The translations under genes were made by a program, and so were the position numbers. This document shows, piece by piece, positions 44,395 through 52,701 of a DNA stretch of 64,000 nt. The notes below the pieces were generated by a model that saw nothing but the letters and a program-made list of their open reading frames with translations, had not been told where the DNA came from and ran no database searches. The first letter of the stretch is position 1. Every line of letters begins with the position of its first letter. This DNA is from UBA3775 sp051877895 (GTDB taxonomy: Bacteria; Bacillota; Clostridia; Lachnospirales; Lachnospiraceae). The DNA is taken from contig JBJEJI010000069.1 in assembly GCA_051877895.1 (NCBI GenBank), positions 1-64,000 on the forward strand. Reading direction: 5' to 3'.

Positions 44395-45222
44395 TTAAAT
44401 CAACTTTGTAAGAAGATATATTATTCCCATGTGAGCCGGATAATAGAGATAAAAAAGGTACTTGAATTTCTTCGGTCCTTCTTTTCCGGTGTAGGTGTAT
44501 ATCAGCAGCACCGATACAATGGCACCCATGGCATAGGTAAGGGAAATATCAATATAAAAGCTCATGATTGCCAGAAGCATCATTACCGAAATTGCCGGCT
44601 TGTTGCCTCTTAAGAAATAAAACATTGCAACCAGAAGTGTAATCAGTATCGGCTCTTCAAAAGGCAGGATGATTGCACACACCACAATTGTTCCAAGCAT
44701 AGTCAGGGTTGTCAGGGCAATGTAAGGAAAGACCTTTACACCAAAATACTTTTTCTTTATCTTATCCAACAGACAAAGCATTAAAAGATTCATTGCAATT
44801 GTCAGCATTCCGTCCACTGCCGAAGTAGATGTGTAAAGAAAAATATCATAATAGTAAGCATATGCATTTTCACTTACAAGGGCCTGCAATGCCTTTACAT
44901 TTTCTCCGGTAAAAGCTGCTTCAGGTCCGATATAGGTGTGAATGGCAGCCTCTACTATTTTCAATCCCTCCATGGACATATAAATGAATGGCAGTTCTGC
45001 CAGTGCACCAAAGGTCAGCAGTCTCAAAAAATACATTTTTCTGTTGGATGTTTTATGAAACCCTTCAACCAAAAGAAAGCAGACAATAGGGAGTGCTATC
45101 TGTCCAATGCTTCTCATAATGTTATAAAGAAGGTAATGTGATGCCCCATCCACCAGCACCAATGCAACATTACTGATTGTATATGCCACTAAAACAATTA
45201 TTTTTAAAACAAAATTTGTCAT
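44395..45222 (-). CDS. TraX-family membrane protein
   Basis: The 275-aa protein has about eight helices and fits the TraX family, known from F-pilin acetylation but common in Firmicutes chromosomes with no conjugation genes. Visible marks are an early RSIGQIALPIVCFLLVEGF and the final YLYYPAHMGIIYLL. It overlaps the stop codon of the GlgX-like gene by four bases (ATGA), so the two are translated together. An acyl- or acetyl-transfer role on a surface molecule is possible. The start at 45279 would lie inside the neighbour and is less likely. Confidence 0.85.
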   Translation of the reverse strand: MTNFVLKIIVLVAYTISNVALVLVDGASHYLLYNIMRSIGQIALPIVCFLLVEGFHKTSNRKMYFLRLLTFGALAELPFIYMSMEGLKIVEAAIHTYIGPEAAFTGENVKALQALVSENAYAYYYDIFLYTSTSAVDGMLTIAMNLLMLCLLDKIKKKYFGVKVFPYIALTTLTMLGTIVVCAIILPFEEPILITLLVAMFYFLRGNKPAISVMMLLAIMSFYIDISLTYAMGAIVSVLLIYTYTGKEGPKKFKYLFYLYYPAHMGIIYLLTKLI

Positions 45223-47237
45223 TTCCTTTTTCCTTTTGCTTTCACAGGTATATCCCGGCTTTTCAGAATCAAAATACATCTTCCCGGAATCCTTATTGTC
45301 TGCTCTGTTACCACCATCCCCGGCTCATAATCCTTCTGAGGAAGCTTTTCCGTTGCAAGCACAAAATTCCATACCTTACCATCTGTTTCTCTTGGAATTT
45401 CAAACTCTTTTTCATCCCAGTACATGTTACAGGCAATATAAAAATCCTCATCTCCATGTATTCTGTCAACAAGAGCATAGGCACCGGAATACATAACAGC
45501 AACACATCTGTTATAATAATTATAATCCGGATACCAGGCCTGTACGGAATGGAAGGATACATCCGGCTTTCCGCTGGAAAGATAGTCCATTTTTTTGAGT
45601 TCGATTTTATTTCTAAGTACAGGATGTGCCTTTCTGATGGAAATTAACTGCTTCACGAATCCTAAAAATTCAGTGTCTGTTTTATTCTTTTTCCAGTTTA
45701 CCCATCCGATTTCATTATCCTGACAATATGCATTATTATTACCGTTCTGAGAGTTACCGATTTCATCCCCCGAAAAGATAAGAGGAACTCCCTGACTGAG
45801 CAAAAGTGCTGCCATGGCATTTCTTCTCATTTTCATACGAAGATCACGAATTTTTTTATGCTTATCAGGACCTTCCACACCACAGTTCCAGCTGTAGTTT
45901 ATGTCTGTACCATCTCGTCCCTGCTCACCATTGGCTTCATTATGCTTTACGTCATACATATATAAATCAGCAAGTGTGAAGCCATTATGATCGGTAATAT
46001 AATTGACTCTTGTTATCTTCCCTGCGTTACAGGAAAGATTATTTAGTGCATTGCCGGCCATGCCCTCATCACTTTTCAGAAATCTCCTCATTTCTACCGA
46101 AAAAGCATCATTATATATCGCCAATCTTTTTGAATCAGGAGTATATTCCTTAGGATAGATTTCATCCGTGTTCCAACTGTTTCCGATAAGCTTGGCTTTG
46201 CTAAGGTACGGGTCACAGGCTATAAGATTTGGGTCTATGCAATCCAGATTCAATTTAAAGCCGTCAATTCGGTATTCTCTTACCCAGAATCGCAGGGCAT
46301 CAAGCATCATGGAACGGTTTGTTGCTCTTGGAATACTTACCTCCATGAGAACTTCAATTCCGGCTTCATGAAGCTTTGAAACCATATATTTAAATTCATA
46401 ATCAGCTTTTTCAGGCTGATATGCATAGGATGCCTTTGGAGCAAAGAAATAATAAAATGAAGTATATCCCCAAAAATTCAGCTTATTTTCATATTCTTTG
46501 ATATATGGAAGCGTTTCTGAAGATGCACCTAAAGGATTAATCCTATCCGGTGAAACAGTTTCTGCGATATTTCCCTGTTTATTGTCTCTATCTTCTGCTT
46601 CAGGTTTATAACTTCCCTGATAGAATTTAGAAGAAACAAATTCCGGAACTCCCACTTCAGGTTCTGCATCACAAACTTCGTTATATTCCATTGAAGGCAT
46701 TAAAAGCACTGCATTTATTCCAAGCTCTTTTAAATATGGAATTTTACTTACCACACCTCTGTATGTTCCGCCATAAGCACCACCTAATGCCTTGGTAAAG
46801 CCTCTGACATGAAGTTTGTAAAGGATCAGCTCCTGTAAATCAAGACCCGGAGCTTTTTCATCTTTCCAGTCAAAAGTATTTTCACTTACATAAGCACGAA
46901 TGAGCTTCTTTTCTTTTTTACTAAGGGTTTTTCCGTATACTTCTCTTCCGCTTATGAGTCTGGCATAAGGATCAACAAAGCTGACGCCTTTAGCCTCATA
47001 AAGATAGGTATACCCTTTTCCTGTAAAGTTCTTTATTGTTACCGCAAATATATTGCCATAGCGGAAGCTTTCATCAAGTTCAAGCACAATCTCAGGGTTT
47101 ATATCCCCCGGATTTTTATAAAGTTTCAGAAATACTCTGTCCGTATCTCCAATTGCTACGGCAAAATTGGTATTTTTTCCACAGTGACTGAGACCTAATG
47201 TCATGTAATCGCCGGGTACATATTGTAATTCAGCCAT
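45219..47237 (-). CDS. GlgX/isoamylase-type GH13 protein lacking all catalytic acids
   Basis: The 672-aa protein has an N-terminal CBM48-like domain (about 8-95) and a GH13 barrel most like GlgX debranching enzymes, keeping KHNEANGE, RDGTDINYSWNCG and GNNNAYCQDNEIGW. The active site is lost. The nucleophile Asp of GFRFDL is Asn330 in GFKLNL; the acid/base Glu of LIAEPWD is Asn353 in LIGNSWN; the stabilising Asp of the HDGFTL motif is Asn418 in HNGFTL. Region I, normally LDVVYNHT, reads LMEVSIPRAT, and the loop after it is shortened by roughly 50 residues. It should not hydrolyse glucan. It may bind glycogen or regulate its metabolism. The frame is long and intact, so this is not decay. Confidence 0.9.
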   Translation of the reverse strand: MAELQYVPGDYMTLGLSHCGKNTNFAVAIGDTDRVFLKLYKNPGDINPEIVLELDESFRYGNIFAVTIKNFTGKGYTYLYEAKGVSFVDPYARLISGREVYGKTLSKKEKKLIRAYVSENTFDWKDEKAPGLDLQELILYKLHVRGFTKALGGAYGGTYRGVVSKIPYLKELGINAVLLMPSMEYNEVCDAEPEVGVPEFVSSKFYQGSYKPEAEDRDNKQGNIAETVSPDRINPLGASSETLPYIKEYENKLNFWGYTSFYYFFAPKASYAYQPEKADYEFKYMVSKLHEAGIEVLMEVSIPRATNRSMMLDALRFWVREYRIDGFKLNLDCIDPNLIACDPYLSKAKLIGNSWNTDEIYPKEYTPDSKRLAIYNDAFSVEMRRFLKSDEGMAGNALNNLSCNAGKITRVNYITDHNGFTLADLYMYDVKHNEANGEQGRDGTDINYSWNCGVEGPDKHKKIRDLRMKMRRNAMAALLLSQGVPLIFSGDEIGNSQNGNNNAYCQDNEIGWVNWKKNKTDTEFLGFVKQLISIRKAHPVLRNKIELKKMDYLSSGKPDVSFHSVQAWYPDYNYYNRCVAVMYSGAYALVDRIHGDEDFYIACNMYWDEKEFEIPRETDGKVWNFVLATEKLPQKDYEPGMVVTEQTIRIPGRCILILKSRDIPVKAKGKRK

Positions 47238-47246
47238 AAATTCCCT

Positions 47247-48899
47247 CTATTCATCATCTTCAGCGACATCAATTTCAGCTTCAACTTCCTGAACCTTCTG
47301 ACGCTTTCTTGCAGCCTCATCACTATCAAGATATTCATCATAGGTAGTAATTTTATCAATAAGACCTCCATCCGGAGTGATTTCCATGATACGGTTTGCA
47401 ATTGTCTGAATAAACTGATGATCCTGTGAAGTAAATAAAGCCACTCCTGAGAATTTAATCATACCGTTGTTTAAAGCAGTAATAGATTCCATGTCCAGAT
47501 GGTTTGTCGGTTCATCAAGAATAAGAACATTTGCTCCGAGAAGCATCATTTTTGAAAGCATTACTCGCACTCTTTCACCACCCGAAAGAACATTAACAGG
47601 TTTAACTCCATCTTCACCTCTGAAAAGCATTCTTCCAAGGAAGCCTCTTACATAGGTTACATCCTTTTCCGGTGAAAATGGCATGAGGAAATCTACAATC
47701 TGTTCATCTCCCTTAAACAGGGCTGTATTGTCCTTAGGAAAATATGCCTGTGATGTGGTTACACCCCATTTATAGCTTCCTTCATCCGGTTCCATCTCTC
47801 CTGCAAGAATTTTAAAAAGTGTGGTAGTTGCAAGTGTATTACTTCCAACAAAAGCCACTTTATCTTCACGACCTAATATGAAGCTTACATTGTCAAGAAC
47901 TTTAACACCGTCAATGGTTTTGGAAATTCCCTCCACGGTAAGTACTTCATTACCAATTTCACGATTTGGTCTGAAATCAATATATGGATATTTACGGCTT
48001 GAAGGACGAATGTCATCAAGCTCAATTTTTTCAAGTGCACGTTTACGGGCTGTAGCCTGCTTGGACTTGGAAGCATTAGCGGAGAATCTCTGGATAAATT
48101 CCTGAAGTTCCTTAATCTTTTCTTCTTTCTTTCTGTTTGCTTCCTTCATCTGCTTGACCATTAACTGACTGGATTCATACCAGAAATCATAGTTGCCTGC
48201 ATACAGCTGAATTTTTGCATAATCAATATCTGCAATATGTGTACAAACCTTATTAAGGAAATAACGGTCATGAGATACTACAATTACAGTATTGTCAAAA
48301 TTAATTAAAAACTCTTCCAGCCAGCGGATAGCATCGATATCAAGGTGGTTTGTAGGCTCGTCAAGAAGAAGAATGTCAGGATTTCCAAATAATGCCTGTG
48401 CTAACAGAACTTTAACCTTCTGACTACCGTTTAGTTCACTCATCATACAATAATGAAGATCTGTATCAATGCCAAGACCATTAAGGAGAGTTGCTGCATC
48501 TGCTTCAGCTTCCCATCCACCCAGTTCACCGAATTCAGTTTCCAGCTCACCGGCACGAATTCCGTCTTCCTCTGAAAAATCTTCCTTCATATAGATTGCG
48601 TCTTTTTCTTCACGAATCTCATAAAGTCTTTTGTTTCCCATTACTACTGTATCAAGTACATTGTATTCATCATACTTGAAGTGATCCTGTTCCAGGAAGG
48701 AAAGTCTCTGTCCCTGGGTAATAATAACCTCACCTTTTGTAGGCTCTAACCTGCCACTGAGAATTTTAAGAAAGGTAGACTTACCTGCACCATTGGCACC
48801 GATAATACCATAGCAGTTGCCTTCCGTAAATTTAATGTTTACATCCTCAAAAAGTGCTTTCTTGCCCAGTCTGAGAGTGATATTGGCTGCCTGAATCAT
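47247..48899 (-). CDS. ykpA: ABC-F ATPase, YkpA/YbiT type
   Basis: The 550-aa protein has two ABC domains without membrane helices. The first has Walker A GANGAGKST, an altered signature LNGSQKVKV and Walker B DILLLDEPTNHLD; the second has a degenerate Walker A (GSNTLATTT), signature LSGGERVRV and VLILDEPTNHLD. The linker between has basic and coiled-coil character. YkpA-type proteins share that weak second Walker A, so it is a family trait. ABC-F proteins act on the ribosome; YbiT/YkpA members are housekeeping factors rather than known resistance proteins. It lies nine bases before the GlgX-like gene. Confidence 0.92.
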   Translation of the reverse strand: MIQAANITLRLGKKALFEDVNIKFTEGNCYGIIGANGAGKSTFLKILSGRLEPTKGEVIITQGQRLSFLEQDHFKYDEYNVLDTVVMGNKRLYEIREEKDAIYMKEDFSEEDGIRAGELETEFGELGGWEAEADAATLLNGLGIDTDLHYCMMSELNGSQKVKVLLAQALFGNPDILLLDEPTNHLDIDAIRWLEEFLINFDNTVIVVSHDRYFLNKVCTHIADIDYAKIQLYAGNYDFWYESSQLMVKQMKEANRKKEEKIKELQEFIQRFSANASKSKQATARKRALEKIELDDIRPSSRKYPYIDFRPNREIGNEVLTVEGISKTIDGVKVLDNVSFILGREDKVAFVGSNTLATTTLFKILAGEMEPDEGSYKWGVTTSQAYFPKDNTALFKGDEQIVDFLMPFSPEKDVTYVRGFLGRMLFRGEDGVKPVNVLSGGERVRVMLSKMMLLGANVLILDEPTNHLDMESITALNNGMIKFSGVALFTSQDHQFIQTIANRIMEITPDGGLIDKITTYDEYLDSDEAARKRQKVQEVEAEIDVAEDDE

Positions 48900-49022
48900 G
48901 TATTTATTCCTCCGTTTTTAAACGTATATTTTCTATTTTATTAGCGGCAAACCGAAATTACCGCATTATCTAATTTATTTTACAATATTATTCTGTATTT
49001 GCCTAGACTTATTTTTATATTA

Positions 49023-49604
49023 TTAATTCACGGTTATCTCCTGATAATTTTCATCATACTGACGATACACAATTCCGCTGTCCGTAACATAAGACAAAGT
49101 ATACCCACCTTCATCATTACACTCTATTTCCACTCTGAATTTTCCGGTTCCTGCTTCTGTTTCAAAATAATCTGTCAACTGATTTTCTACATATACAACG
49201 CCCCCGATCTGAACACCGTTTTCATAGTAATTGACATGAGCTCTGTAAAGATGGTTTTCTTTATTATACATAAGTATCGCCAGCATATTATCATTCTCAT
49301 CATAAACGAAAATTTCGCTGCTTCCATCATCATGCTTTGTTAAATCTTCTGTCATTGTATCGGTAGTTTCAAAATCATATTCCGTACCGGTTTCCCGGAA
49401 ATTCTGCATTACAGCCTCTATTACCTCTTTTATTTCCTCATCAGAATAATTAAATTCTATTTTTGCATCTGCTTCTGTAGCTTTTTCCGGAACCGGAGTA
49501 ACTGTCGGTCCAACTTTAAGCCCGGAACCGTTTTCCTGATTTCCACAGGCAGTAAGCACACCTGCTCCTAACAGCATGGTAATTAATAATGCCTTCAATT
49601 TCAT
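49023..49604 (-). CDS. Lipoprotein of unknown function
   Basis: The 193-aa protein has a signal peptide with lipobox LTAC (about residues 16-19), a short Gly/Pro/Thr linker, and a soluble domain of about 140 residues rich in acidic residues and beta strands (FVYDENDNMLAILMYN and VDYYENGVQIGGVVYV-like segments). I recognise no family. It should be anchored on the outer face. The start at 49604 (MKLKALL) follows AGAAAGGAATT; an ATG 15 codons earlier has no signal peptide sense. It stands alone after glnN. Confidence 0.8.
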   Translation of the reverse strand: MKLKALLITMLLGAGVLTACGNQENGSGLKVGPTVTPVPEKATEADAKIEFNYSDEEIKEVIEAVMQNFRETGTEYDFETTDTMTEDLTKHDDGSSEIFVYDENDNMLAILMYNKENHLYRAHVNYYENGVQIGGVVYVENQLTDYFETEAGTGKFRVEIECNDEGGYTLSYVTDSGIVYRQYDENYQEITVN

Positions 49605-49634
49605 GTTTAATTCCTTTCTGATGTATGAAAAGAA

Positions 49635-49676
49635 ATGCCCGGCAATCATGTGTCAACATGTACTACTGCCGGGCAT
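49635..49676 (-). terminator. Rho-independent terminator of glnN
   Basis: ATGCCCGGCA and TGCCGGGCAT form a 10-bp stem with a 22-nt loop that can fold further, followed on minus by TTCTTTTC. It lies 7 bases after the glnN stop and before the lipoprotein start. Confidence 0.85.
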
Positions 49677-49682
49677 CAGTTT

Positions 49683-51791
49683 CTATTCTTCAAACATTAA
49701 TTCACCATAGGTCGGAACCGGCCATGCCTTACTGTCCACCATGGTTTCCAGCATGTCAACAGGCTTTCTGAGTGCTTCCATTTTCGGACAAACTTCTGTT
49801 TTAAAAGCCCGCGCACATTCTGCCGCATCCTGTATTTCATTTGCCTTTGCAAGTGCCTCTGTTAATTCCAAAACAGCATGCTTTGTTTTTGCAAGATTGT
49901 CAGATACCTGAATCAGGAGTTCTTCCTGTGTACTGACATCAGCAACTGAGCAGGCTGCTTTAACAGAAATTATTGAGTCTGCAAGAGTCTTAGAATAATT
50001 AATTACTGCAGGAATATACTGTCTATTTGCCATTTCAATCATGGTTTTTGCTTCAATGCTAATCATTTTAGCATAGTTCTCATAATTAATTTCCACACGG
50101 CTTAACAGCTCTGCTTCAGAGTAGATTCCCTGGCTTTCAAACAATCTGACTGCCTTTTTGGTAACCAGAGTCGGAATAGCATCAACAAAAGACTCAATAT
50201 TAGGAAGTCCTCTTCTTTTAGCCTCAGCAACCCATTCCTCAGAGTATGCATTCCCATTGAAAATTATTCTCTGATGCTCTGTCAGCGTTTTTTTAATCAG
50301 ATCATGAACACCCTTATCAAAATCTTCACACGCCTCCAGTTCATCTGCAAATTCCTGAAGAGTTTCAGCTACCATTGCATTTAAAAATGTATTCGGCTCA
50401 GCAATAGACATGCTTGAACCAACCATACGGAACTCAAACTTGTTGCCTGTAAAAGCGAAGGGAGAAGTTCTGTTTCTGTCTGTGGCATCTTTTGAAAATG
50501 TTGGTAATGTTTTAACACCGGTTTCAAGTTTTCCGCCTTGTTTTGCGGTCTTTGCTTCTCCGGTTTCTATTAATTGTGCAACAACATCCTCAAGCTGTTC
50601 GCCAAGGAAAACGGAAATAATTGCAGGAGGTGCCTCATTGGCTCCCAATCTATGATCATTTCCCGGATTGGATGCAGACAATCTTAACAAATCTGCATGG
50701 ACATCTACCGCTTTAATAATTGCCGAAAGGAATAAAAGGAACTGGATGTTTTCATTAGGTGTTTTTCCCGGATCAAGAAGATTTCTTCCCGTATCCGTCA
50801 CCATTGACCAGTTATCATGCTTACCGGAACCGCTGACACCGGCATAAGGCTTTTCATGAAGAATACATTCAAGTCCATGTCTTTTTGCCACCTTTTTCAT
50901 TGTATCCATCAAAAGCTGATTATGATCTGTAGCTATATTTGCAGTATTATAAATGGGAGCAAGCTCGTGCTGTGCCGGAGCCACCTCATTATGCTGGGTT
51001 TTCGCATGAATTCCAAGTTTCCAGAGCTCGATATTCAAATCCTTCATATAAGCGGCAACTCTTTCTTTTAAAGAACCGAAATAATGGTCCTCAAGTTCCT
51101 CGCCTTTAGGAGCAGGTGCGCCAAAAAGAGTTCGTCCGGTAAAAATAAGGTCTTCTCTTTCCATATATTTTTTCCGGTCTACAAGGAAGTATTCCTGCTC
51201 TGCGCCTACAGAACACTCTACTTTTTTTACATCATCATGTCCAAAAAGCTTTAATATTCTTACTGCCTGTGCGGAAAGTGATTCCATGGAGCGAAGCAAA
51301 GGGGTCTTTTTATCCAACGCTTCGCCTGTATATGAGCAGAAAGCAGTTGGTATACACAGTGTAACACCTGCAGCATCTTCTTTTAAAAATGCAGGTGATG
51401 TGCAATCCCATGCGGTATATCCTCTGGCTTCAAATGTAGCTCTTAAGCCACCGCTTGGGAATGACGATGCATCAGGTTCTCCCTTAATTAACTCTTTTCC
51501 TGAGAATTCCATGATTACTTTTCCACCGGCTGCCGGTTCAATAAAAGAATCATGCTTTTCAGCAGTTATGCCTGTAAGTGGCTGAAACCAATGTGTAAAG
51601 TGTGTTGCACCTCTTTCAATTGCCCAGTCCTTCATGGCATTGGCTACAACATTAGCCACTTCCCTTGTTAATTCTCCGCCATCTTCCATTACCTTTTTCA
51701 AGGCTTTAAACGTGTCCTTTGGGAGACGTTCTTTCATAACCGATTCATTAAAGACGTCAATGCCAAATATATCCGTTACTTTTAGCGCCAT
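49683..51791 (-). CDS. glnN: Type III glutamine synthetase
   Basis: GlnN joins ammonia to glutamate with ATP. The 702-aa length and the signature FPSGGLRATFEARGYTAWD identify type III, the large dodecameric form of Bacteroides, cyanobacteria and Lachnospiraceae. Other conserved segments are QHELAPIYNTANIATDHNQ, RLGANEAPPAIIS and DRNRTSPFAFTGNKFEFR. It has its own terminator. No glnR or P-II gene is nearby, and I see no obvious riboswitch in the 44-base spacer from mscS. The ATG follows AAAGGAAAAACTGAAT. Confidence 0.96.
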   Translation of the reverse strand: MALKVTDIFGIDVFNESVMKERLPKDTFKALKKVMEDGGELTREVANVVANAMKDWAIERGATHFTHWFQPLTGITAEKHDSFIEPAAGGKVIMEFSGKELIKGEPDASSFPSGGLRATFEARGYTAWDCTSPAFLKEDAAGVTLCIPTAFCSYTGEALDKKTPLLRSMESLSAQAVRILKLFGHDDVKKVECSVGAEQEYFLVDRKKYMEREDLIFTGRTLFGAPAPKGEELEDHYFGSLKERVAAYMKDLNIELWKLGIHAKTQHNEVAPAQHELAPIYNTANIATDHNQLLMDTMKKVAKRHGLECILHEKPYAGVSGSGKHDNWSMVTDTGRNLLDPGKTPNENIQFLLFLSAIIKAVDVHADLLRLSASNPGNDHRLGANEAPPAIISVFLGEQLEDVVAQLIETGEAKTAKQGGKLETGVKTLPTFSKDATDRNRTSPFAFTGNKFEFRMVGSSMSIAEPNTFLNAMVAETLQEFADELEACEDFDKGVHDLIKKTLTEHQRIIFNGNAYSEEWVAEAKRRGLPNIESFVDAIPTLVTKKAVRLFESQGIYSEAELLSRVEINYENYAKMISIEAKTMIEMANRQYIPAVINYSKTLADSIISVKAACSVADVSTQEELLIQVSDNLAKTKHAVLELTEALAKANEIQDAAECARAFKTEVCPKMEALRKPVDMLETMVDSKAWPVPTYGELMFEE

Positions 51792-51834
51792 ATTCAGTTT
51801 TTCCTTTCCAAAATATCCTTAATCCCATAAAAAA

Positions 51835-52632
51835 TTATTTCTCGTTTTTCATAAAAACGTCAACCTGATGGAACGGAATCGTAAATCCGTTAGCATCCAT
51901 TGCTTCTTTAATCTGTTCCTGCAATTGAAATTTTGTATCCCAGTAATGCTCGGTCTCACACCATACTCTGAAACCAATAATAATGCTGTCATTGCCAAAT
52001 TCACTGACAAAGACATTAACCTCCTTTTCGGGAAGCACATACTGACAGTTTTCAGCAAGTTTTAAAAGCATGCTCTTTACTGCCTTTATATTATCTGTGT
52101 AGCTGATAGGTACCGTAAGATCAACCCTTCTTATGGGTTCTCTGGAAACATTTACCAACTCAGAATTAGATAATGTCCCGTTTGGAATAATGGCAATTTT
52201 ATTGTCTATGGTTCTGAGCTTAGTATAACAGATGTCTATACTGTCAACCGTTCCCTCCATTCCTTTTGCAATAATATAGTCACCAACCACAAAAGGCTTC
52301 ATGAGAAGAATCAGAACCCCTCCGGCAAAATTCTGAAGGCTGCCCTGTAATGCCAGACCCACAGCCAGACCACAGGAACTGATAAGTGCTATAAAAGAGG
52401 CGGTAGGGATACCAAGTATCCCTGCCACTATCACTATAATTATTATGTAAAGCGCTATTTTAGTCAGGGAAGTCAGAAAAGAGGTAACCCCATGTTCAAG
52501 TCCCGCTCTTTCAGTTGCTTTCTTAACCATGTTAACAGCAATGCTGATAAACTTTTTCCCAACAAAAACAATTACAATTACAAGAAGCAGGTTCCATACA
52601 ACAGGCGAAATTGCCTCCCAGATTTCATACAT
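51835..52632 (-). CDS. mscS: Small-conductance mechanosensitive channel MscS
   Basis: The 265-aa protein has three membrane helices and the MscS pore helix with GLAVGLALQGSLQNFAGGVLI, followed by the beta domain (KPFVVGDYI) and C-terminal domain. It opens under membrane tension to release solutes. The ribosome binding site is again ATGGAGGATTAAAC, whose ATG forms a three-codon mini-frame ending TAA. It lies between glgB and glnN on the same strand. Confidence 0.94.
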   Translation of the reverse strand: MYEIWEAISPVVWNLLLVIVIVFVGKKFISIAVNMVKKATERAGLEHGVTSFLTSLTKIALYIIIIVIVAGILGIPTASFIALISSCGLAVGLALQGSLQNFAGGVLILLMKPFVVGDYIIAKGMEGTVDSIDICYTKLRTIDNKIAIIPNGTLSNSELVNVSREPIRRVDLTVPISYTDNIKAVKSMLLKLAENCQYVLPEKEVNVFVSEFGNDSIIIGFRVWCETEHYWDTKFQLQEQIKEAMDANGFTIPFHQVDVFMKNEK

Positions 52633-52701
52633 TGTTTAATCCTCCATCTAACTGTTCAGTCTGACAATAAGGCTATGTCTATTTGTCTTTTGTAACAAGT
52701 T

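Noticed and set aside
44395..45222. TraX as sign of a conjugative element
   Set aside because: No relaxase, coupling protein or pilus genes are present; TraX relatives are common in Firmicutes chromosomes.
47247..48899. Antibiotic-resistance ABC-F protein
   Set aside because: Its sequence follows YkpA/YbiT, including the degenerate second Walker A and LNGSQ; it is not of the Vga/Lsa/Msr/OptrA resistance types.
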